From Branchinecta lynchi (lineage: Eukaryota > Arthropoda > Branchiopoda > Anostraca > Branchinectidae), in contig JAKZAP010000007.1 of assembly GCA_023053575.1 (NCBI GenBank), positions 15,529,508-15,593,507 of the forward strand: a stretch of 64,000 bases of DNA, in the 5' to 3' direction. Made by a program: the position numbers and the translations under genes. Below the pieces are notes generated by a model. The model was not told the origin of the DNA. It saw only the letters and a list, made by a program, of their open reading frames with translations, and made no database searches. Positions 21,314 to 31,059 of this stretch are shown one piece after another; position 1 is the stretch's first letter, and each line of letters starts with the position of its first letter.

Positions 21314-22019
21314 GAGCGTGCTCGATGAGATCAGGATGCTGGCTTTTTGGCCTCAAGGCTTGAACAATGTTTTCTGTTTTCGGCAAATATCTTGCCACGG
21401 GATGGGGCCAATCACGTAAGAGATATCGTAGTTACCTCAGTGACTACGCTCCCGAGCGTGGTAGGCAAATAGTTACTTTTTTAAAGGACACCTGAACAAT
21501 GAAACCATATTTGAACACACCATGGAGAATGCATTTACAGACATGGCCACGGAGAGCATTCTTCTCCTGAGCGTGACGGTTTCAGAATAGGGATGTTCGA
21601 TTCTGGAGGTTTGCATATGCAGACTCCAAGACAAAGAACGCAATTCATTTCAATCTTGTACAGCGCTGGAAGGATCGTATTGGAATTTCTTCTAGATATA
21701 CTTTTCGGCTTAGCCGGTTAAAAATATTCCAGAAGAAGGGTTGATTGGAGACACTTGTTCATTTCTAAAACTTTTCGGTTCTGAAATAAGGACAGATGCA
21801 AAATGGAGCAAAAATCATAGCTTGGAAACACTATTTCGTATCTGGATTGGGTTTTCTGCAGGCAATGTTAACGGAAGTCATACAGATAGGGATGATACTT
21901 GGTACTCTTCATTCAGGTTTCCTTTAAAAGATTAAAATAGTCAGCGTAGTAACTTTTCACGACTTTAGAGAGGAAATAGTTACTAATAGTTCATACTGTT
22001 AGAAGGGTAGAACACGCTC
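21314..22019. mobile_element. MITE-like element related to 713-1015, split by another repeat
   Basis: Ends GAGCGTGCTCGATGAG (21314) and GGGTAGAACACGCTC (22019) match the ends of the 713-1015 element, and the TAGTTACTA phrases are shared. The middle (about 21480-21935) is a different repeat whose reverse copy is at 38870-39195 plus 40350-40490, so it is a nested insertion. Confidence 0.6.
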
Positions 22020-22053
22020 ATTATCCCAGGCTTTGAAAGTAGTTAGAACATTA

Positions 22054-22059
22054 TTTATT
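22054..22059 (-). terminator. Poly(A) signal for the 22149-22664 gene
   Basis: AATAAA on the minus strand about 90 bases beyond the stop codon of the membrane-protein ORF. Confidence 0.55.
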
Positions 22060-22148
22060 TACTAGATAACTTTACAGCTTATTTACAGAAGATACAACCA
22101 ACAACACCCAAAGTATTCCCGACATCAGTACACCATCACATTTCTTGA

Positions 22149-22664
22149 TCAAGCGTTTGTGCTTTGCAAACGCCTGCTTCTTCTAGAACGTCTCGCGGCA
22201 AAGTCTTTCTCATTAACGTGTGAAAGGTCCGCTCTTTGAAAGGTCTCTGGTTTCTTAAAACTGCTACCTCTATGGAGGTTAGCCCTATTTGCCGAGAAAA
22301 GGGGCGCGGGAGGTAGAGGAGGCGCCGGGGGCGCGGCAAGATGTTCACATGACGACTCCGTACTTATATCGGAATCGGATACACAGCGGCGCAAAGTTCC
22401 ATGGTGCCCCGGTCGCCGCTTAGTGGTTTGAACTGCGTATTGCGTACGAAGTCGCATTCTTGCAGCCTCCAGAGACTTCCAGTCCATGTACTCGTAGTCA
22501 GTTTTCGGGGGGGCGTCAAAGCGCCACTTAAAACACCCAGTCACTAGCACTATCATACATGCACTACCAGCGATCAGCCAGATTAAAAGCAGCCACATAA
22601 AAACTCCCTCGACACAAAATGACGTGAGATGTTCACGATTCACCAAGTTGAGGTCACTTTCCAT
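22149..22664 (-). CDS. Hypothetical 171-residue single-pass membrane protein
   Basis: An uninterrupted 171-codon frame, starting MESDLNLVNREHLTSFCVEG, with an AACAATGG start context. Residues ~21-45 (VFMWLLLIWLIAGSACMIVL and on) form one strong transmembrane helix followed by Lys/Arg, which predicts the C-terminus inside. The ~125-residue cytosolic tail has an acidic/aromatic DYEYMDW patch, a Ser-rich stretch (SDSDISTESS), a proline cluster (APPAPPLPPAP; possible SH3 or EVH1 ligand) and a basic end (RRSRRSRR). Local G+C is higher than in flanking DNA. A poly(A) signal follows. There is no signal peptide and I recognise no family. It may be the only or the last coding exon. Confidence 0.6.
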   Translation of the reverse strand: MESDLNLVNREHLTSFCVEGVFMWLLLIWLIAGSACMIVLVTGCFKWRFDAPPKTDYEYMDWKSLEAARMRLRTQYAVQTTKRRPGHHGTLRRCVSDSDISTESSCEHLAAPPAPPLPPAPLFSANRANLHRGSSFKKPETFQRADLSHVNEKDFAARRSRRSRRLQSTNA

Positions 22665-23844
22665 TGTTAAAAAATTCCCTTGCCTTCTAACCCATCAGGG
22701 CGTTTCAAAATTTATTCTCCTTTTAACAAATTTTTTGTTGCAGACATGTTCATATTCCTTCTTAGATTCTTCACGATACAACTCTTAAACACGTTCGTAA
22801 ATTTAATTTTTCATTTTGCTGGCAACCGCAAAAAAAAATCCAGCTGAGTAGATCCTCCATTATGCTAACACTGCATCGCATCACAGCTGAAACTCACAAC
22901 TGTTCGTCACTTGAGCCTCTCAAAGAAGGAACACAAAATAACACCCGTCATCTGGTGGGTGTCCCGCAGCTATGTACAATTAACACGAACGGTACAAGAT
23001 TCAGATTACGAAGTCACTGATTGGCAATGTTTTTGACGCTATTTCGGATACAAACTTTCCACTAACTTTGGTACCATCCTTGGGCTTTTAAGATTAAAAA
23101 ATCCTGCCCCTTCATGATTATGGTCATACTAGGCTCAAAAAGGCGAAAATCTGAAAAGCAGCGCAGATTTCCCTGTTGAAAACGGGATCGAGTAAAACGA
23201 GGCGCAGTATAGCAGGGCATGGTGCAGAAGGCGCGAGTACTAAAAAGAGGCTCTAGGAGGCACGCACCGTCTATGCCTTCTTTTAGGACCCGTGTTGTGG
23301 CGTACCTTCTGTAGTTCTCGGGCATGATTACCTTAAATTACCTTAAATCGCACTGGCCGGCGAAAAAGGTTGGGTGAACATACTGTAGATTCACCGGTTG
23401 AGTGATAGAGGTGGAAGTGCGTTGTCTAGTTTCCGTTGAGTAGATCCACTGGCCTCCCAGTGTAGTTTCCACTCCATCGCTGCCCAGTCTCGGTCAATTG
23501 ATTTTTTGAAGTTGTCAACAGTTTTGGAGATGATCGCGTGAGTACCTATGTTCTAACATGACTTCTTTAGTATCTGTGCCTCTTTTAAGTACTCGGACCG
23601 CCTGCATCACAGAAATGACCCCTCGTAATTTTCTACGCGAGTACGCTAAAAGAAGGCATGAAACACCACCTATGTGAAGTTCGCAAATCCAATGCCTAAA
23701 AGAAGGCACGCCAGAACACTGAACTATTTCTGAGAACTCCGGATCCACGAAGAAGGCATAGAGTGCGTGCTTCGTGGTCCAAGCATGCCTTCTCTTAACA
23801 TGCCGTGCCCCTTTTTGTTAAGCGTGTCTCTTTTTAGTAGTCGT
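22665..23844. other. 5' flank of the membrane-protein ORF and a repeat with ATGCCTTCTTTTAGG phrases
   Basis: Bases 22665-23050 contain no coding frame. Bases 23060-23850 carry recurring GCCTTCTTTTAGG/AAAAGAAGGCA phrases on both strands (about 23277, 23652, 23697, 23790), typical of a dispersed repeat. The 60-87-codon minus frames here are treated as incidental. Confidence 0.4.
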
Positions 23845-24020
23845 GTCTCCTTCACCATGGCTACAGGGCCCATCTTCGAACTGGACCTGTACTTTGACCC
23901 AAACGTGCCAAACTTGAACAAAATATCTCGACCCCTTAGAGAGTTATCGTGCTAACAGACGGAAGGACGGACAACTTTTACGATGTCATAGGTATCCGTC
24001 ACTTACGTTTTGGGCTCCCA
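23845..24020 (+). repeat. Family B tail fragment
   Basis: GAGAGTTATCGTGCTAACAG, the GACGGAAGGACGG run and TTACGTTTTGGGCTCCCAAA at the end identify a 3' fragment of family B. It starts about 155 bases beyond the phospholipase A2 stop codon. Confidence 0.8.
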
Positions 24021-24174
24021 AAAATGTAGTAGACTCCCAAGTCTGGGTGCAGTTCGGAAGTCCACTATTTTTAGAAGATCCCGCTGAAGAGGGTCTACTT
24101 CTAAATCTAGGCCGTGTTGAGCCTAGTGTGATCGCTTTCTAAACGAGATTACTCTTCGAATTAGGTTGGAAACT

Positions 24175-24362
24175 TCAATTACGAAGAGAGCCCGGGGATA
24201 AGGCCAATCCAGTGTTTTCGGAAAGGGTGAAGGGTTTAACCCTGTTTTCCCGGCGGGATGGGTTTCCCTCGAAGTCGGCTTTGAGGGCCGCTATCGAAAG
24301 GCATTCAGCAGCTTTAACGTCGCAGACGCAGGTGTGATCCTTGCAAGCGTCACCTGTACGGA
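24175..24362 (-). CDS. Secreted phospholipase A2, exon 4 (last)
   Basis: 188 bases. The acceptor GTTTTCCAG lies before 24362, two bases complete the split codon, then 61 codons and TGA at 24175. It encodes RTGDACKDHTCVCDVKAAEC, which contains the family signature CxCDxxAAxC with the second catalytic Asp (Asp99 in pancreatic numbering). A ~38-residue tail rich in Arg, Pro and Ser (from SIAALKADFEGNPSRRENR) runs beyond the usual C-terminal Cys pattern and looks like an extension. No clear poly(A) signal is seen before the family B fragment at 24020. Confidence 0.88.
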
Positions 24363-24755
24363 CTGGAAAACAAGATCTGATTATATTTGTGCCTGGGACA
24401 ACAGATGTACCGGAACATAATCGTAATCACAAAATGAAGACTTGGAGGCGCTGTTATCATGTGTTTTAAAGAATTAAATTTTTTAGCACAACTCAAGTCA
24501 GGAGGGATAAGTACAATGTTCACCATACCCAAGGATGAAATACCCGAGCGATATCAATTATAATTTCAGATTTCGGAACTAGAGCAACAACAAACCGCCT
24601 ATCTTATAATTTTCTAATAGGAGTACCTCGCTCGGTACTTCAGTTCAAGGAATATCTGAATATCAGATACCATGGTATAGCAGCTTTTATCTTAAGCCAA
24701 GGTGAGCTTTCCAGTGCTCCGTTGTTCGGAAGAGCAAGGTGAATCCAGCACTTAC

Positions 24756-24928
24756 GACATTTAGCTTTCCTCAGTTCCTGATCCCAACTGTAATAATAGA
24801 ATGCGGAATAGGGCTTAGTCCAAGGGGCGATGCACGAATATTTCATAGCGTCACTGTAACAGAAGTCATGGACCATGCAGCATCGATCGATCTCATCCAT
24901 GGGGGGTCCCATACCACCTGATCCGCAC
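24756..24928 (-). CDS. Secreted phospholipase A2, exon 3 (calcium loop and active site)
   Basis: 173 bases between acceptor TTATCCAG and donor TGTC|GTAAGT; the phases agree with both neighbours. It encodes [20 protein letters not shown] followed by DFCY: the calcium-binding loop (CGxGGxGxPxD) and the catalytic His48-Asp49 pair of the HDxCY signature. These proteins hydrolyse the sn-2 ester of phospholipids in a calcium-dependent way, outside the cell. All catalytic residues are present. The continuation has an aromatic cluster ([11 protein letters not shown]) where the family has its YSW/YSY segment. Confidence 0.93.
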
Positions 24929-24977
24929 CTGGATAAGGGCGTTAATGACTTCTAAGACGTAGGATCATATTGTGTGA

Positions 24978-25210
24978 TGGTCCATTTACACACTGCGTAA
25001 AATCCGAGCGTATTTTGAAATCCAAGCGTATTTTACGCACGTTTTGAGCTTGAAAAGATTTCTAGCAATACGAACGTTTTTGAATACAAAACGGACCGAT
25101 TTCGCTATTTACGTCCGTATTGCTAGAAATCTTTTCAAGCTCAAAACGTGCGTAAAATACGCTCGGATTTCAAAATACGCTCGGATTTTACGCAGTGTGT
25201 AAACCCACCA
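24978..25210. mobile_element. Foldback MITE in the phospholipase A2 intron
   Basis: The left arm from TGGTCCATTTACACACTGCG is mirrored by CGCAGTGTGTAAACCCACCA at the right. The arms, ~95 bases each, are almost perfectly complementary, with an inner GATTTCTAGCAATACG pair. TGA flanks both sides. It is non-coding. Confidence 0.8.
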
Positions 25211-25284
25211 TGATACAAGTAAATCAAAAGCCCACACAAATTTAAACAATATTTACACACACATATTTAGTTCGTAGCTGAGCA

Positions 25285-25645
25285 CCGAAAGTGCACATTT
25301 TACTGCTTAAAAATGCCGGGTTTTCTTAAAGCACTCCTCACACTATTTACGGTTTATTTTCCCATATTCAAAGATATCTGGATCCTATAAAACTAGGCCC
25401 TGTTTTTAACAAACTATCCACGGCTTTGGCTGTTTTAACGCATCAATAGTATGTACGTTTTACGCATCGATAGTATGATACGCGGGCACTCATCGGGAGC
25501 ATAGTGTACCTGGAAAATAGTGAATCGTGGCAAGCGCAAAGACTAGTGAGGTGTCGTTAGTAATTTTACAATGCAACACGTGAAATTTGGGTCTCCGGGT
25601 TTAAAAATTACTGAATGCAGTTTCGGAAGTATGGTGGGTTGTCAT
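25285..25645 (+). repeat. Family G repeat
   Basis: Shares TTAAAGCACTCCTCACACTA, a GGAAAATAGTGAA phrase and GTCTCCGGGTTTAAAAATTA with 31060-31440 and 37800-38215 and, reversed, 42115-42560. It is non-coding, moderately diverged and sits in an intron. Confidence 0.65.
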
Positions 25646-25904
25646 TATGGTAGGGTCGTACCATAATGCCTTGACTAAAGAAACAAAAGCGGGATTTTGA
25701 GGATTTTCTTGATGAGCTAACTGTTTCTCTAAGATGGCAAGCGAGATATAAGAACAATCTGTGTTATTTCGGTAGCATGTTCGGTGACCGTCTTCAGCGA
25801 AGAACAAATTAAATCATATATTCCAAAACAATATCAACAGAAGAGCGACGCGGACCCGACAAACTAATCCCAATGGTTAGCTGTTCATCCCTGAATTTTT
25901 TGCA

Positions 25905-26108
25905 GATACCATGATATCTGTTACCACGGTGACTGGATCTACAATTAGTCGTTACTGCAATTACCGTGGTATCTGACACTACGGTCCAAAGTCGTTTTCG
26001 CAGTTACCATGGTATCTCAATATCAGATGCCATGGTGCCTTGCCAGATACCACGGTAACTTCATAAACGACTTTAGACCGTGGGATCAGATACCATGGTA
26101 TCTCCCGA
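25905..26108. repeat. Cluster of short palindromes around ATACCATGGTATC
   Basis: At least seven occurrences of GATACCA(T/C)GGTA-type palindromes or half-sites occur in 200 bases (for example near 25912, 25965, 26010, 26040 and 26090), and one more at 24666. Outer parts (AGTCGTTACTG and ACTTCATAAACGACT) pair loosely. The whole could fold back. Confidence 0.7.
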
Positions 26109-27147
26109 TACGCAGCTCTCGTTTTTCTTAATTACAATGGTCATCTTGACTTCAAACCTTAAAGTAGACATGAATGCCTTGCTTACCTCACTTACACGTC
26201 ATTACGGAAATGCTTGATACATTCAAGAAGCACCAATAAACCACCAATACCGTATGCTAAGAGATTTTGATCCTTATAACGGATAAGGGAGGAGTGACCG
26301 TTGCTAGCCGAAAGGAATGGTTATTTTGAACACAATTGCATCTTTTCTAATTGAAATCCTAACATATCAGCCAACATTCTTCGCAAATAACCGAAAATAG
26401 GATTCACAATTTACAAGGACGAGTCCGTCGATTTCGTTCGCTCTTTAATCCTTCAGTGGGTTGAAAATCACTGACTATCTTAGTGGACACGAACATTTTC
26501 TTCATGAAATATGATGGCTGGTGCAAAATGATACAAAAACCTCAAACAGTTGTTCAAATAAATAGGCTCTGTCAAAGGTTTAACTTCTTTTTTCTTTACT
26601 TTTTCTTTAGACATACACTATTTTTATCTTTCTCTTCTCTTGTCTGATGAAAACTCTGCTGAGAGATACTTTGACTATGTCCGGCCGTGTAATTTTGGAT
26701 CGCACAACTATAAATCCGAGTATAAATCATCCTGGACTCCATCCAACTAGAAGAATCCTGGTTTGAACTTCCGACTCTATCGTGGGTGATCTAGACACTT
26801 GACATGTAAGAATGCGAGGACTACAAGATAGGCTCAATGGTGAGGTACGATGCTACAGCATCGGTCCCTGCCACGTTGTCATCAGCAAGGCAGATCATAA
26901 ATGTCAAATGAGTATGCAAGACGGGTATGCTTTTATTTATGACTACCTTTATGAAAGAAGCGGGAGAATTAGTTCTTTATATGACGGACGGCTACTAACG
27001 GTCTTCCTATCAAAGCTGGCATGTGAGAGTCCTGCTGTCGTCCATGGGCATGCAGTCCGGTTTTCCGATTCGGAGTGTGAACGAAGAAGTAAAGAAAAAA
27101 AAAAAACTGTTCGGTAAAAGAAATGATTACCTCTTTCGTGAATGACA
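26109..27147. other. Phospholipase A2 intron, no gene supported
   Basis: A plus-strand frame of 101 codons lies at 26812-27117. It has no recognised domain and ends in an oligo-Lys run made by poly-A, so it is not called. No repeat copy is recognised. Confidence 0.4.
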
Positions 27148-27300
27148 ACCAGGCCCGTATCCAGGAACTTATTTCAGGGGGGGGGGTTTGCCTGCGGGTC
27201 GGACAAAAAAGTACAAAAAGATATAGATCAGAGGGAAAAGCCTATAAAATGATTATTTTTTGTATGTTTCGGGGGGGGGGCGGGGGTTCAAATGAGGATG
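27148..27300 (+). repeat. Repeat C, copy 1 (hAT-like short element fragment)
   Basis: CAGGCCCGTATCCAGGAACT at the left and the GGTCGGACAAAAAAGTACAA..AGAGGGAAAAGCCTATAAAA interior match 35009-35188 in reverse orientation. Poly-G tracts occur at the same two places in both copies. A diverged relative is at 28560-28690. Confidence 0.7.
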
Positions 27301-27914
27301 TCACAGAATTTCCGCGTCTTCCCGTCATTCAACTGCCCGCAGCCGTGTAACTCTCAGAAGACACGAAACAAAATCGTGTTTTTTCAGGAGATTCGGGGAT
27401 CCTGGGAAATAATCATGTGCGTGTGTGTTATGACGTGCTGCTATAATGATGTGACGCTAATGAAGTTTCAATACTTGAATGCTGTATGTTAGTAGGCATA
27501 GTAGGCTAGAGTTTGTATGGCAGCTGTAGGCTTTAATCTACATGTCTGCTGTACGGCCGAAAGCTACAAGTGCCATACAAGCTTTATTACGTACAATAGG
27601 ATTTACAGCGTTGAAGTTTTGAAACTTGCCGTGCCCACTGACAAGGAACGAAATGATGGAAGTCACAGCTTCTTACCAAATGCCATGTTGCCAATAATTT
27701 ATACTTTCGCACTGTAGTTGAACAGCCCATTCAAGTCCTAGATAAAATTCAAATTGGGCAGTCTACCTGTGATGTTTGTCTTGTCGGAACTATCCGACCG
27801 TCCAACTATCAGTCAGAACAGTCCAGTATATTCCAATGAAAGATGCCATTAAGTTGGCTTATTAATTCAATAAAATATCTTAAAATACTAGAACCATAAA
27901 TAAAATGGTCTCAC

Positions 27915-28056
27915 CAGTTTCCGTAACCGAGAAAGCGTAGAGGACTAGTTCCCGTGTAATATTTGACAAGTTTGGCAAACTGCGGGATGCTACGGCGGGA
28001 TTTATGCTTCCCAGTGGTGTGCTGATTCGAATCACTGATACGGAAACAATTTATCG
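27915..28056 (-). CDS. Secreted phospholipase A2, exon 2 (propeptide and mature start)
   Basis: 142 bases. The acceptor TTTTTTGCAG and donor AACTG|GTGAGA leave split codons at both ends that agree with exons 1 and 3. It encodes a hydrophilic stretch ending KHKSRR, a likely furin-type cleavage site. SIPQFAKLVKYYTGTSPLRF and LGYGNW follow, matching the first helix and the YG-x-(W/Y) start of the calcium loop in secreted phospholipases A2. The Trp before CGSGG is split by the intron (TG|G). Confidence 0.9.
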
Positions 28057-28165
28057 CTGCAAAAAAGCGCGAGAAAGTTATTTATTCGCTTTATCGACGA
28101 GTGAGTAAGTATTTGTAACAGTGAAAAAGATACCGTGAGACTTCGTAAAAAGCATCAGTCATGAT

Positions 28166-28430
28166 CAGAGGCGTTACTAGCCAAAATGTTTGGGGGGGGG
28201 GACGAGGCATTTACCGACTGGCTGGTAATTTTTACCGAATTTTTCTTCTGAAAAACGACTGTTTTCGACAAAAAACTGACGTTTTTGAAAAAAACGACCA
28301 ATTTTCAGAAAAAAAACGATTGTTTTCATGAAAAATCGCGGCGCTTCGCGCCGAATCGGTTATTTTTACAGACTGGCCGACAGCTTCGGGGAGGGGGGCG
28401 TCCCCCCCCCCCCCAGTCGTGACGCCCCTG
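28166..28430. mobile_element. hAT-like MITE with perfect 8-bp target duplication
   Basis: The ends CAGAGGCGTTACTAG and CGTGACGCCCCTG are flanked on both sides by GTCATGAT (28158-28165 and 28431-28438). Poly-G lies inside the left end and poly-C inside the right. The interior is a run of AAAAACGA/TTTTCxxGAAAA phrases and a GCGGCGCTTCGCGCCG hairpin. The termini resemble those of 2214-3878. It is non-coding. Confidence 0.85.
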
Positions 28431-28554
28431 GTCATGATTCATAGGGAGGCAATGGAGGCAGCACTGAAAGGACCCGAATTTCCCCACTCCTTCGAGTTTA
28501 CTATGCTACGATTCCTAAACTGAGAATGTGTTACGTTGTAATTAGTGCGATGCT

Positions 28555-29763
28555 ACTATAGCAGGGTCGTGTCCACACATTTATTTTGGGGGGAGGGCTT
28601 CCCACAGGTCGCAACTAATCCATATCTAAGAGTAGAACAAGAATATGGATCAGAGGTTGAAGTCTAAGAAACGATTATTTTCCTAGGGCCTTATCCTAGG
28701 GTATATATTATATTATTCCAAGTGGAAACAAGCGCCATTTTCCTACAGTTTTGCTAAAAACCAAATTTAATTGCTTTAACAGAAAATAACTCCATTGGAA
28801 ACAAGTTTTTTTTGCTCACAGGTTTCGCTTTAGGTCTCGGTTTTACACAAACAACTGTTTGAACGGGAAAAAGGGAACAGAGAAGAGAGTACATCTATAC
28901 CGAAAATTCAGCGATCCTATCGGATAAAAGTGCGATTGGAAACGCTACTACGAGTTGACGCGTTTAACTCTGCACCAAAACAAGATCGGAAACTCAAGGA
29001 TTTGCAAAGTTCAGCCTATATGATTGGTAGAAAAGCTAGACAAAAGAAAACTACGGAATACTAACTACTTCCGTAAGTGATCAAATAAAGAATTGAAAAT
29101 AACAATCAGAATCTGAAACCACAAGTTTTGGCGAAAAAGGCTCCAGCGTCAATTTGGAGTAGTAGCGTTTCCGATCGTACTAAAGTGGCGTAATTTGTCT
29201 CTGGTTCCTGTTCTGTGTTCTGTGTTCACAGTTGTCTGGTTTGGGTAAAACAGGGTATTTTTGCTTACGCTGTTCCGTGTTTCACGTTTTGTCGCTGTTC
29301 TGGCGAAAACGCAAATCTAGGATCCAGAGCATGTATTAGGCGGGAAATCTTTTAAATTGCAAATTAAATTCCAAAACGACCATACTTTCGGATCCAGCTT
29401 TATCCTCCGTACTTCTCCAATTCTTTCTTTTCTATCTGCGAATCTCTCTGCGATTTTCTACCTGAACAGTGATAAAACATGCTAGGACAGCAAGTTCGGT
29501 GTTTTGAAAACAGACAGCCGAACACAGAACACGGAACTGCGTACAAAAACGGGAAGATAAGAAACAGCGTGTTCCGTGTTTTGACAAAAAACGGGAAAAA
29601 TATAAAACAGAGAGGAAACAGCGAACAGAACAGAGACAAAAAAACGCAACTTAAGTTTGCTTCGAGCACTCGACTGGAAAATCGAGAATCCTGGAAAAAA
29701 GTTTAAGAGAATGACACTTGTCGGAAATTCCTGAGCACGAAGAAAACAAGCAGGCTTACTTAC
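28555..29763. other. Phospholipase A2 intron 1 with a diverged repeat C relic
   Basis: Bases 28560-28700 resemble repeat C (GGGTCGTGTCCACACATTTA, a GGGGGGAGGG tract and TATGGATCAGAGG). Beyond that there are only AT-rich sequence and low-value frames; GTTCCGTGTTCTGTGTT-like phrases recur at 29205-29280 and 29510-29590. No exon is supported. Confidence 0.45.
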
Positions 29764-29797
29764 ACAAGGTACACGCCAACATGAGCGCCAGCCTCAT
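29764..29797 (-). CDS. Secreted phospholipase A2, exon 1 with start and signal peptide
   Basis: 34 bases: ATG at 29797, eleven codons (MRLALMLACTL) and one base of a split Ser codon before T|GTAAGT. The phase fits exon 2 and the peptide is a short hydrophobic signal sequence. The four exons give a 178-residue precursor without internal stop. The start is chosen because it is the first ATG in frame. An upstream in-frame open stretch lacks an ATG. Confidence is lower than for the other exons because the exon is so short. Confidence 0.65.
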
Positions 29798-29887
29798 ATT
29801 CTCCTGATCCGATAAGAACACGAGAACTGTCGACTTGCAACTCCTGATATCGTCAAACAAAATGCAATTTTCCCTTCTTCCGCCGTA

Positions 29888-30106
29888 CTATACTATGCAG
29901 TAACCATAATTGACAATCAATTTCACTGTCACGGGATGGTCGGTTCGTTTTTCAGTCCCAGCAGGACATGCCTTCAGGTTAACCTTTGCGGTGGGTCGGA
30001 CAAGGTTAAAGCGCGCTTCATGGATCTCTTTCAACAAGCAAATTCTTCCGTCAGCCTCGTGTCTGTTTGGGGAATAACATAGCCAATGCCATTTTTGATC
30101 CGGCAT
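29888..30106 (-). CDS. Unidentified 72-codon ORF just upstream of the phospholipase A2 start
   Basis: A minus-strand frame, MPDQKWHWLCYSPNRHEADG to a stop after VNYGYCIV, with four Cys and no signal peptide. It lies ~90 bases upstream of the phospholipase A2 ATG and could be within its 5' leader, a separate exon or chance. No family is recognised. Confidence 0.25.
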   Translation of the reverse strand: MPDQKWHWLCYSPNRHEADGRICLLKEIHEARFNLVRPTAKVNLKACPAGTEKRTDHPVTVKLIVNYGYCIV

Positions 30107-30143
30107 CGAGAAAACTTGTCACACGACAACACTGTCGGAACTT

Positions 30144-30435
30144 TCATAACAGATAACACAAGGATGCGTAGTTTTCAACGGACAACCTTTGGCATGTAAT
30201 ATCTTGCGATGTCGAAAACGTTATGCATAAAAAGCATAGCCAGGAAGAGCCGAAAAAGCATCTGCTGACTTTTCCGATATCATGACGGAAAACAAGAAAG
30301 TCAGCAGATGCTTTTGGTCTTCCTGGCAATGTTTGTTATAAATAACATTTAATGCGTAACCTTTCACATTTACGACAGATTACATCAAGTGTTGTCTGTT
30401 GAAACTGCACATCTTGTGTTATCTGTTATGAAGCT
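30144..30435. mobile_element. Foldback MITE with TTCATAACAGATAACACAAG ends
   Basis: The left end TTCATAACAGATAACACAAG pairs with CTTGTGTTATCTGTTATGAA at the right. The inner arms GCCAGGAAGA..AAGCATCTGCTGACTT and AAGTCAGCAGATGCTTTTGG pair strongly around 30235-30330. The whole ~290 bases is one imperfect hairpin. It is non-coding. Confidence 0.82.
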
Positions 30436-30649
30436 TACCACAGTGAAGACAAACTTAAATCCAGCAACTTTTCTTCCTAACATACTAACTCGCGTAGCTG
30501 CAAGCTCCCGCGTCTAGAATTCTACTATTACACCAAAGGAGAAAATGCGGATGAACTACAGAACAAATATCTGATAAAAGGCTAAATTAAATTAAAAAAG
30601 AATGAAGAAAAACAGGAATATAGAGTTGCATATTGTTAAAGGAACAGAA

Positions 30650-31015
30650 GATTCGATATTGAGAGTAAGGAACATTCTCGTTACGACCATTGCAGTTTCC
30701 GAGCAATTTCTGAGAATTCGACTTTCGAGTTAGTAAAAAAAAAGCAAAAGGTTTGTGTGTCGGGAGTAGAAATCGAACGCACGACCTCTTGACTCCTATC
30801 CCGATGTGTTAGTCAACACGGCCAAAGGCGAATAATTACAGTGCATAAGGGTCAAGGGCCTGCCAGCTAGCTTTGTGAACACTAAGGAGGGGGTTCGAGA
30901 TAACAAAGAAGGGGGTCCTGTCCACAATAAGTCCCTGTATCTTTATCTAAGCCCCCCCCCCCCGGTCGGTTTGATGGCCGAAAGTTGCGTAGTCAAGTTT
31001 TCTGTGCCTTTAATA
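30650..31015 (-). repeat. SINE-like repeat, second copy
   Basis: Matches 2980-3340 nearly end to end: GAGAGTAAGGAACATTCTCG, the tRNA-like GTTCGAT block on the minus strand (30765-30795), GGTCCTGTCCACAATAAGTC and a poly-C tract at 30952. The tRNA-related head is diverged and unlikely to be functional. Confidence 0.65.
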
Positions 31016-31059
31016 AAGTTCAGGTAAATGCACACAGTCAGATTTTCGCAGTTGGATGC

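Noticed and set aside
26812..27117. 101-codon plus frame in a phospholipase A2 intron
   Set aside because: Antisense to the host gene, no family features, ends in a poly-A-derived Lys run.
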